Shown here piece by piece: positions 21,275 through 29,766 of a stretch of DNA of 64,000 nucleotides. Position 1 is the stretch's first letter, and each line of letters starts with the position of its first letter. Both the position numbers and the translations under genes were made by a program. The stretch is taken from assembly GCF_000143415.4 (NCBI RefSeq), contig NW_003314271.1:723591-787590 (forward strand), read 5' to 3'. The DNA is from Selaginella moellendorffii. Lineage: Eukaryota; Streptophyta; Lycopodiopsida; Selaginellales; Selaginellaceae. Below the pieces are notes generated by a model that was not told where the DNA came from, did no database searches, and worked only from the letters and a program-made list of their open reading frames with translations.

Positions 21275-23191
21275 TTAACCGGAGTTCTCTGCATAGATGT
21301 TAGACAGGAGCGTGTAGGGAGTATCAAGAGCTTGGCGATGGAGGAGCACAAACTTGGAGGCCCTCTCAGCTCTAGCACGGTCACTGTGCGTCTTACATGC
21401 GCTCAGCAAGATCGTCCAGGACACAAGATCAGGAAGAAACGGCATGCCAAGTATGAGCTCCTCGGCCTCCTCGAGCCTCCCGGCCCGCCCCAGCGCGTCC
21501 AGCACGCAATGGTAGTGCTCCACCACCGGGACGATGGCGTGATCCTGGATCATCGCTCGAAACTGGCGCACCCCCTGCGCCATCTTCCCGACGTGGCTGG
21601 CCGACGTGAGGATCGAAACCATCGTCACCGCGTCCGCCTCCATGCCCTCCAGCTCCATCACCCGGAACAGCTCCAGCGACTCCTTGTAGCGAGCGGTGCG
21701 AGCATACGCCGCGATCATCCCGTTCCACGACACCGTGTCGCGCACCGGCATGGCATCGAACAGCTCCTTGCCTCGATCCACAAGCCCGTGCTGGCAGAAG
21801 ATCGCGATCATGGCGTTCCAAGGCAGTACCAAGCTCTTGTGATGAACCGGCATCGTCTCAAAGAGCTCCACTGCCACCGAGAGCTGCCGGTTGTGCGCGT
21901 AGGCCAGGATCATCGCTGTCCAGGTGACCGCGTCCCTGTCCGCCACCCCGTCGAAGATCTTCTTGGCTCGATCCAGCTCGCCGTGCTGCGCGAACGCCGT
22001 CAGCATCGCGGTCTTGGCAACCGACGTTGGCTCCGGCATCCTCTCGAAAAGAAGCTTGGCCGACTCAAGCTCCCCGGCCTGAGCATACGCCTGGATCATG
22101 GTCGTCCACGAGATCCTGTCACTCTCCGGCATCGCCTCGAAAAGCCCACGAGCCTGGCTCAAGCACCCGGCCTCGGCATTCGCAGAAACCATCGCGTTCC
22201 ACGACACCACGTCCCTCCCCGGCATCAGACCGAAGAGCTCCCTGGCTTGATCCAGCTGCCCGTTGCTGGAGAAGGCTGCGATCACTGCGTTCCACGACAC
22301 CACGTCCGGCTCTGGGATCCGGTCGAAGAGCTCTTTGGCCTGGACCACCCTCTTGCTCACTGCGTATGCCTGGATCATCGAGTTGAGGCACACCACGTCC
22401 CACTCAGGCACCCGGTCGAAGACGCTGGCCGCGCTGTGGAGGTCGCCGTGCTGCGAGTAGGCTCCCAGCATCGCTGTGCACGACACCACCGTCCGGCTCA
22501 GCATGCTGTGAAAGACGAGCCTCGACTTGTGGAGATGCCCGAGCTGGGCATACGCCTGGATCATCGCAGTGCACGATATCAGCTCGTGCCGGGACATCTT
22601 CTCAAACGTTGCTCTTGCCTCGGCGGGACGGTCGGCTTGAGAGTACGCTGTGACGATCGCGGACCACGAGACGAAGTTGAGCTCGGGCATGGCGTCGAAC
22701 ATCCGCTTCGACTCGTCGAGATGCCCGGCTTGGGCATAGGTGGCCATCATCGCTGTCCAGGAAACCACGTCCCGTTGAGGCATCCGGTCGAACAGGAGCT
22801 TCGCCGGACCGAGCTCCCCGAGCTGGGCATAGCCTTGGACGATGGAAGACCAGGAGACTATGTCACGCTGTCCCATTCTCTCGAACAAGCACCTGGCGGT
22901 GGCGAAGTCCCCGTTCTGGGCATAGGCCGAGATGATGATGTTCCACGAGTAGACGTTGGGCTGGAAGATTGAGTCGAAGACCGAGCGAGCAGCGTCGAGG
23001 TTGTGGCATTTGCCATACATCTGGACGAGCAGGTTGGCGAGATATCTGTTGCTCCTGTGCGGGCTCTGCTGGATGCTCGAGTGGAGATGGCTGCCGAGGA
23101 GTAAGTCCCTGGCATTCCCACACGACTTGAGGAGCTCGGCAAAGTCGGAGACGGTGGCGTTGCTGAGGTTTCCATGGAGCCGGACTCTCAT
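21275..23191 (-). CDS. Pentatricopeptide repeat protein (tandem 31-residue S-type motifs), C-terminally short
   Basis: Single-exon 638-residue ORF. After about 90 residues containing LLVQMYGKCHNLDAARSVFD it is almost entirely tandem 31-residue PPR motifs, about 14 of them, of the form VVSWNAMI.AYA..G....A..LF..MP.RD. PPR proteins bind organellar RNA one base per motif, and lycophyte members mostly serve C-to-U editing. The C terminus goes from a long P-like motif through ILLSACKTHSDRARAERASK to YTLLSNIYAENSG and a stop. The usual E-domain continuation after SNIYA (Trp-containing, then DYW) is missing. The stop lies at the edge of the AT-rich block, so the gene is probably 3'-truncated. The downstream minisequence is not GC-rich like the gene. 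Confidence 0.85.
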   Translation of the reverse strand: MRVRLHGNLSNATVSDFAELLKSCGNARDLLLGSHLHSSIQQSPHRSNRYLANLLVQMYGKCHNLDAARSVFDSIFQPNVYSWNIIISAYAQNGDFATARCLFERMGQRDIVSWSSIVQGYAQLGELGPAKLLFDRMPQRDVVSWTAMMATYAQAGHLDESKRMFDAMPELNFVSWSAIVTAYSQADRPAEARATFEKMSRHELISCTAMIQAYAQLGHLHKSRLVFHSMLSRTVVSCTAMLGAYSQHGDLHSAASVFDRVPEWDVVCLNSMIQAYAVSKRVVQAKELFDRIPEPDVVSWNAVIAAFSSNGQLDQARELFGLMPGRDVVSWNAMVSANAEAGCLSQARGLFEAMPESDRISWTTMIQAYAQAGELESAKLLFERMPEPTSVAKTAMLTAFAQHGELDRAKKIFDGVADRDAVTWTAMILAYAHNRQLSVAVELFETMPVHHKSLVLPWNAMIAIFCQHGLVDRGKELFDAMPVRDTVSWNGMIAAYARTARYKESLELFRVMELEGMEADAVTMVSILTSASHVGKMAQGVRQFRAMIQDHAIVPVVEHYHCVLDALGRAGRLEEAEELILGMPFLPDLVSWTILLSACKTHSDRARAERASKFVLLHRQALDTPYTLLSNIYAENSG

Positions 23192-23540
23192 GCCACTTTG
23201 ATCCTCCCTCGTCTAGACATCTTTGATCCTAGGTGTAGAAACTGCAAGCAGAGGTTGTTACTAAGGCGCTAGAAACATCAAACTAGCCTTTGGTTTCTCG
23301 AGAAGAAGCTGGAGATAATGATACCTTCAACTCGGAGATGGGCGATGTTGGATCAAGACACTAGCAAAGCAAAAGTTTTCGTTACAAGATCAAAACAAAA
23401 ACTAAAACAAAATCTCACCTTGAATCACTAGAAACATTCTCAAGAGGAGCTAAAGTTCCCTGGAAATGAAACGAAGAGAATGGTCATGACAAGGGAGAGC
23501 GAGAGCTACAAACCTTACCCAGAAGAAGAAGAACTTGGCT

Positions 23541-24491
23541 TCAAGCTCGAGGATCCATTCCATGCTGCCACACGTAGACAGTCTCGTCCCAGGCGGTGCT
23601 CGCCAGCAATCCCTCGACGTGAGGACTCATGTCGATCCCAATCGCAAACTCGGTGTGATGGTCATACCGCGCGAGCAGCGCGTCCTCTGGAGCCATGTAG
23701 TCCCACATACACACCGTCATATCGTAAGAGCACGAAGCTATGACGCTGGCGTGGTGTGGCGAGAACTTGACCCTCCTCACAGCGTAGCCGTGCCCCTGGA
23801 GAGAGCTCATCTCCCGCCGGGGATTCCTCACGTCCCAAACTTTGATCGTCTTGTCCACCGATCCAGAGACGAGCACGCACTCGTTATACTTGCTCCAGTC
23901 GCACGCCAAGATCTCGAGCTGGTGCCCCGGGATGACGAGCGATGCGTGAGGATCTCTCACGTCCCACACCCGGAGCGTGCAATCCCCGGAGGCCGTCAGG
24001 AACACATCGGCGTGGCGCGGATTCCACACCGCCGTGTAGACGCAGTACGAGTGCTCCGCGAACGTCCGGAGCGATCGCGGCGCGTCGATCGCCCACAGCT
24101 TGGCGGTGTCGTCCCAGGCGGAGCTGAGGAAGCAGTCCTTGCGGACGAGATTCCAGTCGACCGAGTTGACCTCGTGGCCGTGCTCCTCGAAGCTGCGGAT
24201 GGGATTGGCGTGGCGGGGGAGGGCCGTGTCCCAGACCTTGACGCTGCCGTCGGCGCTGGCGGAGACGAGGATGTGCTCGTTGTCCTCGGCCCAGGTGCAA
24301 TCGTAGAGGCCGTCGGCGGTGTCGAAGCTGCACAGCTCCGCGATGCCGCCCGAGGGATGGAGCTGGAGAACGTACTGGCGGCCGTTGCCGATGATCCCGA
24401 AATTCTGCGACGTCGCCACCGCCAGAAGCGTCTCGGAGAAGGGGCTGAATTCCACCGAGTAGCCATTGAAGGCCGCCTTGAACGCCGGCAT
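23541..24491 (-). CDS. PEX7: PEX7, peroxisomal PTS2 receptor (WD40)
   Basis: Intronless, 316 residues, essentially the length of Arabidopsis PEX7. Six WD40 repeats fill the protein, with visible WD/WN endings: VKVWDTALPRHANPIRSFEE, AKLWAIDAP, LRVWDVRDPHASLVIPGHQL, IKVWDVRNPRREMSSLQGHG and VCMWDYMAPEDALLARYDHH. The start MPAFKAAFNGYSVEFSPF and the AWDETVYVWQHG end are characteristic. PEX7 binds the N-terminal PTS2 nonapeptide of matrix enzymes in the cytosol and docks on PEX5/PEX14. It lies head to head with the next PPR gene (338 bp between starts) and tail to head with the PPR gene at 21-23 kb. Confidence 0.95.
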   Translation of the reverse strand: MPAFKAAFNGYSVEFSPFSETLLAVATSQNFGIIGNGRQYVLQLHPSGGIAELCSFDTADGLYDCTWAEDNEHILVSASADGSVKVWDTALPRHANPIRSFEEHGHEVNSVDWNLVRKDCFLSSAWDDTAKLWAIDAPRSLRTFAEHSYCVYTAVWNPRHADVFLTASGDCTLRVWDVRDPHASLVIPGHQLEILACDWSKYNECVLVSGSVDKTIKVWDVRNPRREMSSLQGHGYAVRRVKFSPHHASVIASCSYDMTVCMWDYMAPEDALLARYDHHTEFAIGIDMSPHVEGLLASTAWDETVYVWQHGMDPRA

Positions 24492-24829
24492 TGCTAGAGC
24501 GAGCTACCTTGTGCCAAGAGCCCTAAATTTCTTTCATTGGGCAATCCGCCAAATCTTCCACCAATTGCTTGAATCTGGATTGATAATCGTGACTTCGCTG
24601 CAATTGACCATACCAAGCGATCGCGCTCTAGAATTCCTCCCCCAGCAAGAAAGCAAGATCTCTATTCATGACTATACCCAGCGATAGTGCTCTAGAATTC
24701 CAGCAGCTTGCCAAGAACCATAAATTTCTTTCGAATTGAGCGATCGTTCTAGCAAGAACGAGCAAGATTTCTATCATCGATCGTCGTGCAAATGAGAAGA
24801 GCCCTAGTGAATAGCATTTCTCCTATTTT

Positions 24830-26896
24830 ATGATCCAGAGAGCCCTGATCAGGAGCAAGAGCGTCGACGATCTCGCGCAACTCATCCGCGCCGCCGGCGA
24901 CGCCAGGGATCTTCCCCGAGCCGCGCAGCTCCACGCCTCGATCTTCACCAACAGCAACACTTGGAGAAGCGATGATCATCGCTTCCTCGCGAATCTCTTT
25001 GTCCAGACCTATGGCAAATGCGGCAGGACCGCAGTCGCGCGCCAGATCTTCAACGCCACTGCCCAGCGCAACGCATACTCCTGGAACAACATCGTTACCG
25101 CATATGCCCAAGACGGGCATCTGGAGGAATCGAGCCGGATCTACGCGAAAATGCCCAAGAACAGCCCCATTGCGTGCTCGGCGATGGTCACGGCATTCGC
25201 GAAGCACGGCGATTTCCACCGCGCCAAGGCCCTGTTCGATGGAGCGCCCGTGCGAGATCTCGCGATGTGGAACTCCATGCTCTCGGGATTTTCCGAGAGC
25301 GGCGATCTCGCTGGCGGCGAGGCTACGATTGAGAGAATGCCGGAGACGAGCGTGATCTCCTGGACAGCCCTGCTCCACCTCCTTTGCCGCCTCGATCGCC
25401 TGGAGCTCGCCAAGGATATCTTCGATCGGATGCCCGGCCGCAACGAGCTCGCCTGGACGATCATCTTCCAGGCCTGCGCCGTGAGATCACTTCTCCTCGA
25501 TGCTAGAGCTGTGCTCGATCGAATGCCCGCGCAGAGCCTCTCGTCGTGGACGGAATTGATGTCGCTCTACGCGGATCACGGCCAGATCGAGCAGGCCAAG
25601 GCCGTGTTCTTCGATTCCATGCCCGATCAAGACGTCGTCTCGTGGACAACGATGATCCGGGTGCTAGCGGCGCATGGAGGCTTCGCTGAGGCGGAGGAGA
25701 TCTTTGCCAGGATGCCGCGGCACGACGCCATCGCATGGACCGCGATTATAGCTGCAAATGCCGAGAAGGGGGATCTGGAGAGGTCGCAAAGGCTGTTCCA
25801 TCTGATGCCGGAGAGGACGATTGTCACCTGGAACATCCTCCTCCACGCACAGTCCAGAATCGGGGATCCAGACTCTGCGCAACTCGTGTTCGATCGAATG
25901 CCGCAGCGCGATCCAGTGTCGTGGAACATCCTCGTCGCGGGCATTGCCGCGCGGGGGCGGCCTGATCGCGCGAACGAGATTCTCGAGCGCGATGCCCCGG
26001 AGCGAAGCGTGACGCTCCTCAACACGATGATTACGGCGCTGGCAGAGCAAGGCCGACCCGACGCCGCGAGGAAGCTCTTCGACTCCATGGCGGCCAAGAA
26101 CATCGTGTCCTGGACGGCCATCATCGCCTCGGGCGCGCTCAACGATCGCCTCGAGATTTCCAAGCTCGCCTTCCAGAGGATGCCGCAGACGAACCTCGTC
26201 GCGAGGATCGCGATGCTCTCGGCCTATTCCCTCCACGGTGCCATAGCCGACGCCAAGAAATCCTTCGACGCGCTAGGCAGCTGGAATGCCATAGCCTGGA
26301 ATTCGCTGCTCGCCGCGTATTCCCAGCACGATCGCCTCGACAAGGCCGAGAGCATGTTCCAGAGAATGCCGAACTGGGATTCTTTCGCCTGGACGACGAT
26401 GATGACCGCCTATTCCCGTGCCGGGCTGCTCGATCTGGCACTGGGAGTCTTCGATTCCATGCCGGATCGCGATATTATCACCTGGAACGCAGCGATCGCC
26501 GCGTTTGGCCAGAACGGGCACCCGGTCACCTCGATCCGCCTCTTCCAGCTCCTCATCCTCGACGGCGCCGAGCCAAACGACGCCTCCTTCCTGAGCGCGC
26601 TCACGGCGTGCAGCCATGGCGGCCTCCTCGCCCTAGGCCATTCCATCTTCCTCTCCATCGCGGCGGATCACGGCGCCATGCCGAGCCGGCAGCACTACAG
26701 CTGCGTGATCGATCTCCTGGGCCGCGCTGGAAAGCTTGGCAGCGCGCAAGACCTCGTTAAGAACATGCCATTCCTCCCAAACTCCATCGCCTGGGGATCC
26801 ATCCTGGGCGCGCTCAAGCTCCATTGCCGCCAAGACCAAAGGCGGGAAATTTTGCCCAATTTAAACGAGAGAACCGTACAAATGTTTCAATCTTAG
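24830..26896 (+). CDS. Pentatricopeptide repeat protein (tandem 31-residue motifs), no E/DYW tail
   Basis: Single-exon ORF, 688 residues, ATG at 24830. The N-terminal 90 residues resemble the other PPR gene here (ANLFVQTYGKCGRTAVARQI). About 16 tandem 31-residue motifs follow, with typical VSWTAII.A.A..G....A..LF..MP.R. consensus, then a P-type-like motif pair (LTACSHGGLLALGHSIFLSI, YSCVIDLLGRAGKLGSAQDL). After AWGSILGALKLHCRQDQRRE the sequence leaves the family pattern and stops (ERTVQMFQS), so the E and DYW domains are absent. It could act with a separate DYW partner, or be a decaying copy. Organelle targeting is inferred; the start is MIQRALIRSKS. Confidence 0.85.
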   Translation: MIQRALIRSKSVDDLAQLIRAAGDARDLPRAAQLHASIFTNSNTWRSDDHRFLANLFVQTYGKCGRTAVARQIFNATAQRNAYSWNNIVTAYAQDGHLEESSRIYAKMPKNSPIACSAMVTAFAKHGDFHRAKALFDGAPVRDLAMWNSMLSGFSESGDLAGGEATIERMPETSVISWTALLHLLCRLDRLELAKDIFDRMPGRNELAWTIIFQACAVRSLLLDARAVLDRMPAQSLSSWTELMSLYADHGQIEQAKAVFFDSMPDQDVVSWTTMIRVLAAHGGFAEAEEIFARMPRHDAIAWTAIIAANAEKGDLERSQRLFHLMPERTIVTWNILLHAQSRIGDPDSAQLVFDRMPQRDPVSWNILVAGIAARGRPDRANEILERDAPERSVTLLNTMITALAEQGRPDAARKLFDSMAAKNIVSWTAIIASGALNDRLEISKLAFQRMPQTNLVARIAMLSAYSLHGAIADAKKSFDALGSWNAIAWNSLLAAYSQHDRLDKAESMFQRMPNWDSFAWTTMMTAYSRAGLLDLALGVFDSMPDRDIITWNAAIAAFGQNGHPVTSIRLFQLLILDGAEPNDASFLSALTACSHGGLLALGHSIFLSIAADHGAMPSRQHYSCVIDLLGRAGKLGSAQDLVKNMPFLPNSIAWGSILGALKLHCRQDQRREILPNLNERTVQMFQS

Positions 26897-26988
26897 AAAT
26901 TTTTGGAAGCTCTTGCGAATCGATCTGTGGAGTGTTCCAAAGTGTATAAACAATGTTATGTTAGAAGGAAGAACGCATTGTCTCGCGT

Positions 26989-29448
26989 CTATAAGTAGCC
27001 CATACTCTTTTTGTATTGGAGCTCCTCTTTCCAAGTGACAATATCAGCAATCCAGTCGCCACTGCCACTGCGCTGTGAAAAATCTGTGCGTTTCTTATTG
27101 CCAGTAGTTCCAAACACTGCAAACACAATAGATCATAGAACTTGTCACCAACTTGGAAAACTTGTCACAAACTTGGAGTGTACCTTCGTTTAAGCTGCAG
27201 CTATTTGCTCCCTTGAAGATCTTGTCCGGATCCATCTGGGCCTGTTTAGCTAGCTGAGGCAGCAGGTTCTCCTTGCTGCAAAGATCAACACGAAGAACTC
27301 TGAGAAAAAAGAGAAAAAGAGAAAACGAAGAACAAACAGAAAATAAAAACTTACTTTGCCCAACGCGGTATTGGCTTCACGGGCCTCTTCGGCTTCCTCG
27401 GATTTTGGTTCTCCTTGTCATCGTCATCGTCGTCGTCAGAGGAGCTTTTGTAAGGAGAGATTTCGTAGGAGGCTGGGCCTGGATCTTCTTCTTCGTCTTC
27501 TTCTTCGTCCTCGTCCACCATCTTACCACCCAAAAGAGATGGGCAGAACTGTTGCTTGTGATCTAGCACGGCTGGCGTTCCCAGGTAGCTCTCAACACCA
27601 TTCAGGCTCGTTTTGGAAGCGCTCAGTGAGACTGCCTTGCGTTGAGCCGTGCCACTCGGTACCCGAAGCGCATGGCCGAGCAGCCCGAGCGACTGTTCCC
27701 TTTGAACGTAAAGTTCCTGGCTGCCTGATACCTTCTCTAAAGGTCGTTGCTGCTCTTTCTCCAGCATTTTCATCCGTTGGAAGACTTCTTCTCTGCGCTT
27801 TTTCTCGGCCTCCCTGCTAGCGAACCAGTTGGCTTTCGTCTCCTCCGCTTCCTTCCTCCTCCGCTCTGCTTGCCTCTCCTTTTCTAGCCTTTGCTCCTTC
27901 TTCATCCTCAGCTCATCATCAACTCTTCTCCGCTTGTTCTTCAACTCTTCGTCTTTCCTCCTCTGTTCTTCCTCCAGCTTCTTCAATCTCTTCCGCTCGA
28001 GGTCACCCTTGACTTCTAAAGGTCGTTTGGTTGTCTTACCGCGCACGTCTTTTTTCCCTACCGAGACAAGCAAAATGTTAGCATAGGACAAGATGCGTGA
28101 AGATCGAGTAACACAAACCATTTGCGATGGACTTCTGCTGAGTAACGAGAGGGACAAATGACTTCAGGTTTGTCGCGATGGACACGGTGGGTTTTTGCTG
28201 AGTGATCAGTGGGAGAAATGACCTCATGTTTGAAACCAAGTTCTGCTTCAAGTGAATGCTCTCCTCTTCTTCTCCTGCAGAACCTGGTTCTGAAACTATT
28301 GTGCTGACAGCTGCTCTCTCCTTTTCGTTCTCCTGGAAGTTTGTTTGCTCCGTTACTAGCATAACCTCCAATTCTTCCTGGTCAGGTGCTACTTTCTCCT
28401 GGTCTAGTTTCCCTTCTTCCTCTATAGTTGCTCTGTCCTTTTCGTTCTCCTGAAAGTTCGTTTGCTCCGCTGTGCTGACAGTTCCTCTCTCCTCCTGGAA
28501 GTTCGTTTGCTCCGTCACTGATTCTTCCTGGTCAGGCCCTGCTTTCTCCTGATCTTTCTCCTGGTCTGGCTTCCTTTCTTCCCCTACACTTGCAATCGAG
28601 GCAACTTGTTCTTCCTGATAACCTACTGTGCTGACAGCACCCTCCTGGAAGTTCGTGTGCTCCGTTACTATTTCTTCCTGGTCAGGCCCTGCGTCTGGCT
28701 TCCTTTCTTCCTCTACACTTGCAACCGAGGGAGCTTGTTTTTCTTCCTGATAAACTACTGTGCTGACAGCTTTCTCCTGTTCGTTCTCCGTTTGCTCCGC
28801 TACTAATTCTTCCTGGTCAGGCCCTGCTTTCTCCTCACTTGCAGCCGCGACAACTTGTTCTTCGCCGTGATAAACTATAGTGCTGACAGCTCTCTCCTTT
28901 TCGTTCTCCTGGAAGTTCGTTTGCTCCGTTACTAAATCTTCCTGGTCAGGCCCTGCTTTCTCCTGATCTAGCTTCCTTTCTTCCTCTACACTTGCAACCG
29001 ACCTAACTTGTTCTTCTTCCTGATCAACTGTGCTGACAGCTCTCTCCTTTTCGTTATCCTCACCCAATTCTTCCTGGTCCGGCCCTGCTTTCTCCTGCTC
29101 TGTTTCCTCCTCCACATTTGCAACCGAGAAGGCAAATTGTTCTTCTTCCTGGTTTGGCTCCTGCTCTGGTTCTGGAAATGCTGTGCTGACAGTTCCTCTC
29201 ACCTTTTCATTCTCCTGGAAGATCCTTTGCTCCTTCTCTAGCAAGACGCCACCGTCTTCCTGGTAAGGCCTAGCTTTCTCCTGGTCTGGCCCTTCCTCCT
29301 CTAAAACCTTCTTCTTGAGACTTACGGGAGGAAGAAGTACCCGCATCAGCGAGTGCATCGAGGCCACAAAGTACTGCTTCTGCTGATGGAACTGCGCATC
29401 CGCATTCTCTATCGTCTCGAGGAGAAGGTGTATTCTCGCCTCCTCCAT
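26989..29448 (-). CDS. INCENP: INCENP-like inner centromere protein (chromosomal passenger complex; WYRD-type)
   Basis: Four exons, about 740 residues. Exon 1 (29448 to about 28120) starts MEEARIHLLLETIENADAQF and encodes long Glu/Gln-rich degenerate repeats (EKAGPDQEELVTEQTNFQEN and variants). Exon 2 begins GKKDVRGKTTKRPLEVKGDL and holds a long charged single helix (KRLKKLEEEQRRKDEELKNK, RLEKERQAERRRKEAEE), ending in SYEISPYKSSSDDDDDDDK and IPRWA. Exons 3 and 4 add NKENLLPQLAKQAQMDPDKI and a TDFSQRSGSGDWIADIVTWK tail, stop at 26989. The YEISPYK...IPRWA..E.L...L..Q...DP..IF pattern is the IN-box that binds and activates Aurora kinase. It acts at centromeres and on the phragmoplast midzone. 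Its start is 318 bp from the divergent DZIP1 gene. Confidence 0.85.
28255..29290 (-). repeat. Degenerate Glu/Gln-rich coding repeats inside INCENP exon 1
   Basis: Roughly seven imperfect units of 30-50 codons, each combining a (D/E)QEKAGPDQEEL(V)TEQTNFQE core with an NEKERAVSTVVYQEEEQV(A)SVASVEEERK half. Units vary by in-frame deletions of whole sub-blocks, so the frame is kept throughout. On the plus strand the same DNA reads as repeated TTCTTCCTGGTCAGGCCCTGC and CTGGAAGTTCGTTTGCTCCG words. Confidence 0.85.
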
Positions 29449-29766
29449 GGCTTCTAAACCTTAGCGAGCGCCCAGCCTACTCTGATTCTAGAGAAATTTC
29501 ACAGCACAAGCAGATCTTTACCGGTTTTCCCCGCCCATACCCTAGCCCGCCTACCCGGAGCCAAAGCGAGCTCCTCCACGCCTCGCCATAGCTTCGCTCC
29601 TTAGGGCAAGGTAAAGAAAATGCGAGAGAATATTCGTACGAACACATCCGAGCCGTCCGCTTTAATGCGATCGACGGCTTAGGGTGCCCTTACCGTTATA
29701 GCTCCGAGTACTTTAAAGTTTTTTGGAGAGAGAAGGGGGCGCCCTGGATTTCGATCATGCGTAGCG
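29449..29766. promoter_or_regulatory. Shared divergent promoter region of INCENP and DZIP1
   Basis: The two start codons point away from each other with 318 bp between them. The interval contains a CGATCGACGG/GAGCCGTCCG-rich stretch, a TTATAGC segment at about 29696, and no ORF. A bidirectional promoter is inferred from spacing alone. Confidence 0.5.

Noticed and set aside
21332..22972. 546-codon open frame on the plus strand
   Set aside because: Antisense shadow of the GC-rich PPR gene; composition is Arg/His-biased and repeats with the 31-residue period of the real gene.
23535..24497. 320-codon plus-strand frame
   Set aside because: Antisense shadow of PEX7, whose WD40 repeats are unmistakable on the minus strand.
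25627..26236. Minus-strand frames of 178 and 190 codons
   Set aside because: Shadows of the plus-strand PPR gene.
28606..29266. Hydrophobic Phe/Leu/Ser-rich plus-strand frames suggesting membrane proteins
   Set aside because: They are the antisense of Glu/Lys-rich INCENP repeats (TTC/CTC codons opposite GAA/GAG).
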